A DNA stretch of 6,399 bases, taken from contig DASQHM010000228.1 of NCBI GenBank assembly GCA_035632095.1, positions 1 through 6,399 on the forward strand, in the 5' to 3' direction. Below the pieces are notes generated by a model. The model ran no database searches. It saw only the letters and a list, made by a program, of their open reading frames with translations, and had not been told where the DNA came from. Position numbers and translations under genes: made by a program. The stretch is from DASQHM01 sp035632095. GTDB taxonomy: Bacteria > Pseudomonadota > Alphaproteobacteria > Ferrovibrionales > Ferrovibrionaceae. This document shows positions 1-6,198 of the stretch, piece after piece (positions within the stretch are counted from its first letter, which is position 1; each line of letters opens with the position of its first letter).

Positions 1-299
1 GAATCCCAGATTTTCCGCGTGCCCAGAATGACCAGACCGCGCTTGCGGGCCTCGCGCCGGCAATCCATGTAGGAGTAGCGCACGCGCCGCCATTGATGCG
101 CGTTGCGCTGGCTTTCGATCACCTGGCCGGAATCGTCGAGCTTGGCGCTGCCGAGATAGCTCGGAATATCCAACGTGTACGGAAGCCAATCGAAGCGGAA
201 TCCGGCGTCGCCCTCGAGCCTATAGATCAAATCCTTCGCCAGGTAGGCGTAAGGACTCTTGTAGTCGATGTAGACGGTGACGGAGGGCCGCGCTCGCAT
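1..299 (-). CDS. DsbA-family / 2-hydroxychromene-2-carboxylate isomerase-like protein (3' end beyond window)
   Basis: The first 99 codons are visible; the gene runs off the left edge. The translation opens MRARPSVTVYIDYKSPYAYL, the usual start of the thioredoxin-fold HCCA isomerase / kappa-class glutathione transferase branch of the DsbA superfamily: a beta strand, then a Ser-Pro-Tyr motif at residues 15-17. There is no CXXC, so a disulfide oxidoreductase role is unlikely. In characterised HCCA isomerases the serine at this position activates glutathione, so Ser15 is the likely counterpart here. A later stretch, residues about 70-99 (QRNAHQWRRVRYSYMDCRRE and onward), suits the start of the helical insert of this family. 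The ATG overlaps the TGA of the upstream ATPase by one base (TGATG), which implies translational coupling and a shared operon. The substrate is unknown: family members isomerise aromatic catabolic intermediates, but many are uncharacterised. Family assignment is fairly sure; the specific reaction is not. Confidence 0.8.
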   Translation of the reverse strand, partial: MRARPSVTVYIDYKSPYAYLAKDLIYRLEGDAGFRFDWLPYTLDIPSYLGSAKLDDSGQVIESQRNAHQWRRVRYSYMDCRREARKRGLVILGTRKIWD

Positions 300-1645
300 C
301 AGTGTTCTTCGGCGCCCGGATTTTCGAGGCTGAGTTCGCCCGAATTCATATCGAAACTGAACAGCTCGGCGAACCGGCCCCAGGCGATAATGGCATCCAG
401 CACGCGCTCCGCTTCCTCGGTCGGCAGATAGTCCTCGAGTTCCTCCAGGAACCGCGACTTCGGCGCGCGGTGCTGGCGGCGCTCTTCCAGCACCCGGATG
501 ATGCGATTGGCGAGGGGAACGCAGCGCCGCAATTGCTCGGCGAAGATCACTTTGCGCCGGAGCAGACCGGCGTCGACGTACGCATGGCCGGCCTGCGTCA
601 GCGCAACGTCGCCGTCCTTGGTCTGCGCGAAGCCGAGCAGTTCCAGCGCTTCCAGGATCGGGAACAATTCGTCCACGTCGAGCTGCAGGTCGCGGGCGAG
701 GTCCGGCAGGTCGGCACGGCCCTTGAATTCGGGATTGGCCAACGCCTCCATCAGACCGGATATCTTGTTGGCCGAGACGCGCGGCAGCCGCTCGCCGATG
801 CCGGCCGGCGACTTGGGCCCGCCCGGGACGCGTCGGCGCTCGGTCAGGGTGGTGTAGATGCGCTCCACCAAGTCCTGGAACGGCGCCGACTGCCGGTCGC
901 GCGGATGGCGGAGCGGGATGGGAATTTCGGCGGCGATGCGCCCCGGGTTGTTTGAGAACACCAGCACCCGGTCGCAGAACGCAACCGCCTCCTCGATGTT
1001 GTGGGTGACGATCACCACTGCATTGGTCGCCGCACGTCCCTCGGTCCACAGGTCGATGAAATCGGTCCGAAGCGTTTCCGCCGTCAGCACGTCCAGCGCC
1101 GAGAACGGTTCGTCCATGAGCAACAACGTCGGCGAAACGACCAGCGCCCGGGCAAATCCGACGCGCTGGCGCATGCCGCCGGAAAGCTCCTTCGGGAACG
1201 CGCTTTCGTAGCCGTCGAGACCGACCAGGTCGATGGCGGCCAGCGCTTTTTTTTGCCGTTCCGCGCGCGGCACGCCGAGCGCCGACAACCCAAGCTCCAC
1301 GTTTTCGAGCACCGTAAGCCAGGGGAACAGCGCGAAGGTCTGGAACACCATGGCGATCCCGGGCACCGGGCCCTGAACCGGCCGGCCTTGGAATTCGACC
1401 GCGCCGCCTGATTGCGGCTCGAGACCCGAAATGATGCGGAGCAAGGTGGACTTGCCGGAGCCCGAACGGCCGAGCAAGCCGACGATTTCGTGCGGACGCA
1501 CCGAAAGATTGACGTCATCCAGCACCAGAAGCTGGTCGCCGTCGGCCTTCGGATAGGACTTTCGCACGCCGTGGGTGGCCAAAAGTGCCGCGCCGTTGCC
1601 GCCGCTCGCCGCACCCTGTCCGCTTTCGCCTGCCGTAACGCTCAT
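299..1645 (-). CDS. NitT/TauT-type ABC transporter ATP-binding protein with C-terminal AAA-associated domain
   Basis: This is the cytoplasmic ATPase that powers the permease encoded just upstream. The N-terminal half (about residues 22-270) is a complete ABC domain: Walker A GRSGSGKST at 59-67, Q-loop Gln102, signature LSGGMRQR at 154-161, Walker B LLLMDEP at 174-180, D-loop SALD at 182-185 and the H-loop His215. The sequence is closest in style to the nitrate/sulfonate/taurine (SsuB/TauB/NrtD) branch. Those proteins are usually about 250-270 residues, whereas this one has 448. The extra C-terminal part (about 290-430, helical and charged) matches what I know as the AAA-associated C-terminal domain, which looks like a winged-helix regulatory module, with no assigned role. 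The ATG lies 24 bp after the permease stop, with only a weak purine-rich site (GCGAGAACC) before it. The stop overlaps the start of the DsbA-like gene. All catalytic motifs are intact. The substrate cannot be read from the sequence. Confidence 0.93.
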   Translation of the reverse strand: MSVTAGESGQGAASGGNGAALLATHGVRKSYPKADGDQLLVLDDVNLSVRPHEIVGLLGRSGSGKSTLLRIISGLEPQSGGAVEFQGRPVQGPVPGIAMVFQTFALFPWLTVLENVELGLSALGVPRAERQKKALAAIDLVGLDGYESAFPKELSGGMRQRVGFARALVVSPTLLLMDEPFSALDVLTAETLRTDFIDLWTEGRAATNAVVIVTHNIEEAVAFCDRVLVFSNNPGRIAAEIPIPLRHPRDRQSAPFQDLVERIYTTLTERRRVPGGPKSPAGIGERLPRVSANKISGLMEALANPEFKGRADLPDLARDLQLDVDELFPILEALELLGFAQTKDGDVALTQAGHAYVDAGLLRRKVIFAEQLRRCVPLANRIIRVLEERRQHRAPKSRFLEELEDYLPTEEAERVLDAIIAWGRFAELFSFDMNSGELSLENPGAEEH

Positions 1646-1669
1646 GCCGGTTCTCGCTTGTCGCTGGCC

Positions 1670-3454
1670 TCAAGTGATGTGGTAGCGCCGTTCGGCCATG
1701 GCGTAAAGCGGCCGCCACAAGATGCGATTGAGTACTGTCACATAAAGCGCCATCACCGCAACGCCAAGCGCTATCCGGGCAAAGTCGCCTTGGTTCGTGG
1801 CGTTGGCGATGTAGGAACCGAGCCCGCTGGCGACCACGCGCGTCTGGCCCCAGCTCACCACCTCCGCCACCACCGTCGCGTTCCAGGCGCCGCCGGCCGC
1901 GGTGATGATGCCGGTGATCAGATATGGAAAAATTCCAGGCAGCATCACCCGCCACCACCAAAGGAAGCCCTTGAGCCGCAGGCTCTGCGCCGCTTGCTTC
2001 AGGTCGGCTGGAAACGCCGCCGCACCGGCAATGACGTTGAACAGGATGTACCACTGGGTGCCGAGCACGATCAGGGGGCTAAGCCAGATATCGGGGTTGA
2101 GCCGGTAGTCCGTGACCAGGCTGGCGAAGATCGGAAACAACAGATTGGCCGGGAACGCCGCCAGAAACTGCGCCACGGGCTGCACGATCTGCATGACGCG
2201 CGGCCGCAGGCCGACCCAAACGCCGATCGGCGCCCAGATCGCGGCGGCGATCAGCACGAGCGCGAAGACGCGCACGCCCGTGAGCAAGCCGAGACCGAAG
2301 GCCGTGCGGATCTCGCTCCAGTCGACCGAACTGTGAACGAAGCGCGCGATGGCGAGAAAGCCGAGCACCGCGGCGATGATCCAAAGCGGTTCCCAGACGC
2401 GGCCGACAATCTGGGCCAGACGGCTGGGTGCGCGTTGAAGTTCGCGCGCCCTATGCACGACGCGGAGCCCGGCGGTCAGCGCTTCGAGGCCGCGGCCGAG
2501 CATGCCCGCGGCGGCGCGCATCAGCCGCGCGCGGCGCACGACGTTCAAGACCCAGGATTGCGCCACCTTGAGGTCGGGCGAAAGTTCGGCCTTGTATCGC
2601 TCCGACCAGGCCACCAGCGGGCGGAAAATCACCACGTCGTAGACGACGATCACGAACAGCATGGCCAGCACCGCATAGAACACGCCGCGCAGGCTGCTTT
2701 CGGCCGTGGCCAGCGCGATGTAGGAGCCGATGCCGGGCAGGTTCACATCGTGGCCGGCGACGCTGATCGCCTCCGCCGCGACGATGAAGAACCAGCCGCC
2801 CGACATGGACATCATGGCGTTCCACACCAAGCCTGGCACGGCGAACGGCACTTCGAGACGCCAAAATCGCTGCCAGGCGGTGAGCTGGAACGACCGCGCG
2901 GCTTCGGTCAATTCTTCCGGCACGGTCTTCAGCGACTGAAACAGGCTGAACGTCATGTTCCAGGCTTGGCTGGTGAAAAGCGCGAAGATCGCTGAAAGTT
3001 CGTAACCCAGTTGCCGATTGGGGAAGGCCGCGGCCAGCGCCGTCACGGCGACGGATACGTAGCCCAGGATCGGCACCGATTGCAGGATGTCGAGCACCGG
3101 CACCATGAGCCGCTCCGCGCGGCGGCTCTTTGCCGCAAGCGTGGCATAGCCGAAGGTGAACAGAAGCGACACGCCGAGCGCCAGGAACATGCGCGAAACG
3201 GTGCGGAACGCGTAATAGGGAAGCTCCGCCGGATCGAGGGTGATCGGCGTCGGACCGCTGGGTCCAAGCGGCTTGGCGAGTTCGCCGAATTCGGACGCGA
3301 GGGTGACCAGCAGGCCGAAGACCACCAGCGCGGCAATCACGTCCCAGCGGGTGGGACGCAGCTCCCGCGGCCGGTATGACGGCTCGATGACCGTCGTCAC
3401 TCGCTCTGGCGCCATGGCGCAAGGTCCGGCAAGGGGCGCTCCGGAATGCTCCAT
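1670..3454 (-). CDS. double-domain ABC transporter permease, NitT/TauT type (nitrate/sulfonate/bicarbonate-like)
   Basis: Inner-membrane permease of 594 residues made of two fused binding-protein-dependent permease domains in one chain, so one copy could form the whole pore. Each half carries an EAA-type loop that docks the ATPase: EAARSFQLTAWQRFWRLEVP at 184-203 and QAAQSLRLKGFLWWWRVMLP at 487-506. Hydrophobic spans are visible near residues 38-56, 86-106, 117-142, 208-232 and 257-279 in the first half and 355-372, 388-415, 425-445, 455-478, 508-534 and 560-580 in the second. A charged linker (about 285-350) joins them. Single-domain SsuC/TauC permeases are about 250-280 residues, so this is a genuine tandem fusion. 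The longest start is at 3454; an internal ATG at 3415 (residue 14, MAPERVTT) is equally possible, and neither has a convincing ribosome binding site. It is the first gene of the operon with the ATPase and the DsbA-like gene. The substrate is unknown. Confidence 0.92.
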   Translation of the reverse strand: MEHSGAPLAGPCAMAPERVTTVIEPSYRPRELRPTRWDVIAALVVFGLLVTLASEFGELAKPLGPSGPTPITLDPAELPYYAFRTVSRMFLALGVSLLFTFGYATLAAKSRRAERLMVPVLDILQSVPILGYVSVAVTALAAAFPNRQLGYELSAIFALFTSQAWNMTFSLFQSLKTVPEELTEAARSFQLTAWQRFWRLEVPFAVPGLVWNAMMSMSGGWFFIVAAEAISVAGHDVNLPGIGSYIALATAESSLRGVFYAVLAMLFVIVVYDVVIFRPLVAWSERYKAELSPDLKVAQSWVLNVVRRARLMRAAAGMLGRGLEALTAGLRVVHRARELQRAPSRLAQIVGRVWEPLWIIAAVLGFLAIARFVHSSVDWSEIRTAFGLGLLTGVRVFALVLIAAAIWAPIGVWVGLRPRVMQIVQPVAQFLAAFPANLLFPIFASLVTDYRLNPDIWLSPLIVLGTQWYILFNVIAGAAAFPADLKQAAQSLRLKGFLWWWRVMLPGIFPYLITGIITAAGGAWNATVVAEVVSWGQTRVVASGLGSYIANATNQGDFARIALGVAVMALYVTVLNRILWRPLYAMAERRYHIT

Positions 3455-3562
3455 AATTCCGGCCGGCGCCGCGATGAATCGGATTGTCTCGGCTGGCCCG
3501 TGCCCGCCTCAGGTCCCCAAGCGGAAACGTGCCGCGAGCGGTGTATCACAGCCTTACGGGAC

Positions 3563-3735
3563 AATGCCACCGCGGAATGCTGACAGGGTGCTCATGCTGA
3601 GCCTGTCGAAGCATGAGGCCATCGACGGTCGGCAAGACGACAAATAACCGCAGAGGGCGCGGAGAACGCAGAGGAACGTCGAATGGGATTATCCACTCCG
3701 CGAACCTCCGCGGTCCTCCGCGATCTCCGCGGTAA
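3563..3735. repeat. composite palindromic repeat, copy 1
   Basis: This copy has two parts. First is a short dyad, CTCATGCT at 3591-3598 pairing with AGCATGAG at 3610-3617 around an 11-nt loop containing CTGTCGA. Then, after CAAATAACCG at 3641-3650, comes a larger imperfect inverted repeat. Its left arm has CGCAGAG, CGCGGAG and CGCAGAG starting at 3649, 3658 and 3667. Its right arm has CTCCGCG four times, starting at 3696, 3706, 3716 and 3725. The heptamers are therefore spaced 9-10 bp, and the arms are complementary in sense. By hand alignment it is roughly 85-90% identical to copy 2, apart from one 10-bp gap. Both sub-motifs resemble dispersed palindromic repeats that I recall from many alphaproteobacterial genomes. 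Confidence 0.85.
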
Positions 3736-3736
3736 A

Positions 3737-3899
3737 AATGCCACTGTGGAATGCTAACAGTGTCCTCATCCCGAGCTTGTCGAAGCATGAGGCCGTCGGC
3801 GGTCAGCAAGAAGACAAATAACCGTAGAGGGCGCGGAGAACGCAGGGGAGCGTGGAATGGGACGACCCGCTCCGCGGTCCTCCGCGATCTCCGCGGTCA
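3737..3899. repeat. composite palindromic repeat, copy 2
   Basis: Second tandem copy, offset 174 bp from copy 1 over its first part (AATGCCAC, CGAAGCATGAGG and CAAATAACCG all recur in register) and 164 bp at its end. The first dyad is shorter here: CCTCAT at 3764-3769 with ATGAGG at 3787-3792. The larger inverted repeat has CGTAGAG, CGCGGAG and CGCAGGG starting at 3823, 3832 and 3841, facing three CTCCGCG heptamers starting at 3870, 3880 and 3889. Copy 1 has four, so the copies differ by exactly one 10-bp heptamer unit. The end, GCGGTCAATTTGCC, resembles the start of another unit, hinting at a modular boundary around AATNGCC. It lies 24 bp from the adhesin stop codon. Confidence 0.85.
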
Positions 3900-3922
3900 A
3901 TTTGCCGCTTGTCGGCTGACTT

Positions 3923-5476
3923 TCAGAATAGTCGAATCGTGACACCGGCGTGGGCGACGGGCGGTCCGCCGGTCACGCTCATGCCGACGCCGGCGCTGTA
4001 GATGAGGTTGCCGCCGTTGTTCAGATAGTTGAACGACAGGCCGAGCGCCGCGTCGCCGCGGTAGACGCCGGTGCCGATCGTTATGCCGCCGCTGCCGGGG
4101 ACGGGGAAGTTGGCCGGCTGCTCCAGCGCGGCGACGGCGGCGATGCCGCGGTTGGCGTCCTTCTGCACGTGGTCGATGCGCGTGTTGACGCCAGTGATCG
4201 CGCTGCCGAGCGTGGCGCTGAAAGCGTTGGCCTGTTGATTGAGCTGGCTGACGTTCGCCGCGTCAGTCGCGTTCACGCCCGCCGTGACGTTGGTGATGGT
4301 GCGGGTGGCGCCCGCCGTGCCGACCGAGACGCTGTTGGCTTGGCTCGCGACCGAGCCGTTGCCGAGCGCGACGCTGTTGTTCGCGGTCGCCTGGGCATTG
4401 GAGCCGAGCGCCGTACTCGCCGTGGCGGTCGCCTTGCTGTCGTGACCGTAGGCCGAGGAATAGCTCGCCGATGCCGTGCTGTTGGCGCCGACGGCCACCG
4501 CCTTCGAGCCGCTCGCCACGGCCGTGTCGCCGCCGGCGAAGCTCGACCCGCCGGATGCCTTGGCCGAGGTGCCGATGGCGGTGTCGTTGGTGTTGCTCGC
4601 GCCCGAACCGCTGCCGATGGCGGTGCTGGAGGCGCCGCCAGCCGCCGCGAGTTCGCCAAATGCCATGCCGGAATTGCCTGCCGCCGTGGCGCCGCCGCCG
4701 ATGGCAGCGGAGTTTGAGCCGCCGATAGCGGTGCCGGTGCCGTCCTGGCCGGCTTGGGCGCCGATGGCGATGGCGCCGCTCGCCACGCCAGTGTTGCCGC
4801 CGGCATGGTCGCCGATGGCGATGCTGCTGCCGCCGAGCGCTACTGCGTGGTCGCCGGCGGCGAGACTGGATCCGCCGGCGGCGCTCGCGTTGTTGCCCGC
4901 AGCGAATGACGAGCTGCCGAACGCATGGGCAGCCGTGCCGATCGCCCCTGCGTCGGCGCCGCCAGCGGTGGCAAGATTGCCGATGGCCGTGGACCGGACG
5001 CCGCTGGTGGTGAAGCCGCCGCCGTTCTGGCCGGCATTGTGGCCGATAGCGATGGCGTCAGTGTTGATTCCGATGGACCCGCCGGTGGAGTTGCCGATGG
5101 CGATGCTGGAGTCGCCGCTTGCCCTGGCGTTGCTGCCGACCGCCGTCGCGTTGCCGATCGGCCCCGTCTTCAAGACGGTGTTGCCGGGCTGGCCCGCATT
5201 GGCGGAGTTGCCGATGGCCGTGCTGTTGCCGCCCGTGGCAAAGGCTTGAAAGCCGTAGGCGGAATTGTTCGTCGTGTCCACCGGTCCACCGAAGGTCGAG
5301 GCGTCGGAGCCGGCGAACGACTGCTGCCCGAACGCCGTGTCGTTGCCGCCGTTGGCGGTGCCGCCGCCACTACTTTGATCGCCGCTCGCCGCAAGAGCCT
5401 GAGGCGCAACGCCAGCGAGCAGTATCGCGAATGCCAATCCGCTGGCGCAGGCCAGCAACGTAGTCTTGAGACGCAT
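3923..5476 (-). CDS. YadA-like trimeric autotransporter adhesin
   Basis: Outer-membrane trimeric autotransporter (type Vc secretion) of 517 residues; such proteins bind host, abiotic or bacterial surfaces. Order: Sec signal peptide at 1-29/30 (basic MRLK, hydrophobic core, ALA cleavage site); passenger head, about 45-381, made of some 23 left-handed beta-roll repeats of 12-16 residues around an AIG/AVG core (for example NSTAIGNSANAG, GSSIAIGDHAGG, NDTAIGTSAKASG); YadA-type neck at about 382-413 (RTITNVTAG, then DAANVSQL); a short coiled-coil stretch (about 414-440); and the C-terminal anchor at 441-517, supplying four strands to a 12-stranded barrel and ending in Phe, as expected for BAM recognition. 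The stalk is almost absent, so the head should sit close to the membrane. The start is well fixed by GGGGGAG five bases upstream. It appears to be transcribed alone or with the preceding lipoprotein gene. The ligand is unknown. Confidence 0.95.
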   Translation of the reverse strand: MRLKTTLLACASGLAFAILLAGVAPQALAASGDQSSGGGTANGGNDTAFGQQSFAGSDASTFGGPVDTTNNSAYGFQAFATGGNSTAIGNSANAGQPGNTVLKTGPIGNATAVGSNARASGDSSIAIGNSTGGSIGINTDAIAIGHNAGQNGGGFTTSGVRSTAIGNLATAGGADAGAIGTAAHAFGSSSFAAGNNASAAGGSSLAAGDHAVALGGSSIAIGDHAGGNTGVASGAIAIGAQAGQDGTGTAIGGSNSAAIGGGATAAGNSGMAFGELAAAGGASSTAIGSGSGASNTNDTAIGTSAKASGGSSFAGGDTAVASGSKAVAVGANSTASASYSSAYGHDSKATATASTALGSNAQATANNSVALGNGSVASQANSVSVGTAGATRTITNVTAGVNATDAANVSQLNQQANAFSATLGSAITGVNTRIDHVQKDANRGIAAVAALEQPANFPVPGSGGITIGTGVYRGDAALGLSFNYLNNGGNLIYSAGVGMSVTGGPPVAHAGVTIRLF

Positions 5477-5481
5477 GAAAT

Positions 5482-5488
5482 CTCCCCC
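5482..5488 (-). promoter_or_regulatory. strong ribosome binding site of the adhesin gene
   Basis: On the minus strand GGGGGAG precedes the ATG at 5476 by five bases (ATTTC). It is the clearest Shine-Dalgarno sequence in the window, fixes the start just before the signal peptide, and suggests efficient translation compared with the weak sites of the ABC operon. Confidence 0.75.
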
Positions 5489-5537
5489 GATCGCAAAGGA
5501 CGCTCCGCCCAGGCAAGCGGCCGAGCGACTCGATCAG

Positions 5538-5566
5538 GTTGTAGGTGTAATCAAATCAACACGCAA
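5538..5566 (-). promoter_or_regulatory. candidate promoter of the adhesin gene
   Basis: On the minus strand TTGCGT (5566-5561) and TACAAC (5543-5538) are separated by 17 bp, in the A+T-richer part of the gap between the lipoprotein and adhesin genes. If used, transcription would start near 5531 and leave a leader of about 55 nt before the ATG. Each box matches the sigma-70 consensus only in part, and alphaproteobacterial promoters are poorly predicted by eye, so this is a guess supported mainly by position. Confidence 0.3.
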
Positions 5567-5628
5567 TCTGTACGATGTATATAAAGACTGACCTAGCGCA
5601 ATTGGATAGGCGGAAGATCGCCGCCGCG

Positions 5629-6144
5629 TCACCAGTAATAGGGATAGTGCCGCCAATAGGGCGGACCGTAATACGGCGGGTAGCACCAAGGATCGTAGCG
5701 ATACCAGCAGGGCCCATAATAAGGCCCGTAGTTGTAGGTCGGCCCATACCCGTTTGAGGTGTCTACGATCGACTGCGCGAGCGAGACATTGTTGATGCTC
5801 GACCAAACGCCGTCGGCACCGCGACAGGCCGTGTCATAGGCGACGACGGTGCGTCCGCCGACCGTCGCGGTCTGCTGCAACGAGCGGCACGGCGTGCCGT
5901 CGTTCTGCGTATAGGTCTTGACCGGCGTCACGGTGCCGCGATGGCCGTTGGCGCCGTTCTCCCAGTTGGCGCTTTCGCCGACCTTGCCCTTCTCCAGCAC
6001 CTCTTGCGAGGTCTGGTTGATAAGGCCGAGGTCGCCTGCGTCGAGCAGCTGTCCGACCGTCACGGTGTCGCCGGCGCAGGATGACAATGCCAGCGGCAGC
6101 GCCGCGAAGACCGCGCCCATGAGCAATTTGCGAGCGGATGTCAT
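5629..6144 (-). CDS. outer-membrane lipoprotein with 17-kDa surface-antigen-like domain and Tyr/Pro/Trp-rich tail
   Basis: The 171-residue product starts with a lipoprotein signal: MTSARKLL, a hydrophobic core and the lipobox LSSC, with Cys23 as the lipidated residue. The Asp at +4 and not +2 favours export to the outer membrane. Residues about 59-115 have the pattern W-x-N-G...G-x-V-T-P...T-Y...D-G-x-x-C-R...Q-T...G-G...Y-x-T-A-C-R...D-G-x-W, which I recognise as the RT0821/17-kDa surface antigen type of outer-membrane domain; Cys86 and Cys107 could form a disulfide. Residues 131-171 form a low-complexity tail with 14 Tyr, 9 Pro and 4 Trp, ending in Trp. I chose the ATG at 6144 because the signal peptide then begins normally. 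A TTG at 6165 would add seven residues, and neither start has a good ribosome binding site. No function is established for this group beyond an envelope location. It sits 54 bp after hrpB and upstream of the adhesin. Confidence 0.85.
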   Translation of the reverse strand: MTSARKLLMGAVFAALPLALSSCAGDTVTVGQLLDAGDLGLINQTSQEVLEKGKVGESANWENGANGHRGTVTPVKTYTQNDGTPCRSLQQTATVGGRTVVAYDTACRGADGVWSSINNVSLAQSIVDTSNGYGPTYNYGPYYGPCWYRYDPWCYPPYYGPPYWRHYPYYW

Positions 6145-6146
6145 GG

Positions 6147-6156
6147 CATCTAGATG
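6147..6156. other. 10-bp perfect palindrome next to the lipoprotein start
   Basis: CATCTAGATG is a perfect dyad lying two bases before the ATG at 6144, where a ribosome binding site would be expected. It could be a small operator half, a structure limiting translation, or chance. If the TTG at 6165 is the true start, it lies inside the coding region. Confidence 0.35.
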
Positions 6157-6198
6157 TGCCCACAATGCGGCATTTTCCAGGCGGCGGCGAAAGCCGGA

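Larger units (their letters stand above)
3455..3922. other. intergenic region between adhesin and ABC operon
   Basis: These 468 bp hold no gene I can support. About 340 bp are two tandem copies of a composite palindromic repeat (3563-3735 and 3737-3899). The remaining 108 bp next to the permease (3455-3562) should carry the promoter of the ABC operon, but I found no pair of -35 and -10 boxes that I would defend. No clean GC hairpin followed by a T run is seen after the adhesin stop at 3923. The palindromic arms of the nearer repeat copy could fold in the adhesin transcript and stop or protect it; that is inference. Confidence 0.75.

Noticed and set aside
302..955. 217-codon plus-strand open frame opposite the ATPase C-terminal domain
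   Set aside because: Shadow of the well-supported ATPase reading frame; no recognisable domain or ribosome binding site.
1412..2995. Long 527-codon open frame on the plus strand opposite the permease and ATPase
   Set aside because: It mirrors the permease codons in a GC-rich genome, is full of Arg, His, Gln and Asp without a domain pattern, and shows no start signal; the minus-strand permease is unambiguous.
3541..3564. TTGTCC and GATACA on the minus strand as an ABC operon promoter
   Set aside because: The spacing is only 11 bp and both boxes are weak, so it does not form a credible promoter.
3546..3809. 87-codon minus-strand open frame containing a repeated LMLRQA motif
   Set aside because: It is read through the two palindromic repeat copies; the repeated peptide comes only from the repeat DNA. 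Such frames are often annotated as hypothetical proteins without support.
3563..3899. Possible CRISPR array or insertion sequence in the repeat block
   Set aside because: Only two units of over 160 bp with similar sequence throughout, no unique spacers, no transposase and no terminal inverted repeats with a target duplication.
3950..5249. Overlapping plus-strand open frames of about 255 residues each opposite the adhesin
   Set aside because: Their repetitive Ala/Pro/Arg-rich translations are the complement of the adhesin head repeats in other frames.
6181..6198. Small hairpin CGGC-TTTC-GCCG after the hrpB stop as a terminator
   Set aside because: The stem is only four base pairs and no T run follows, so it does not qualify as an intrinsic terminator.
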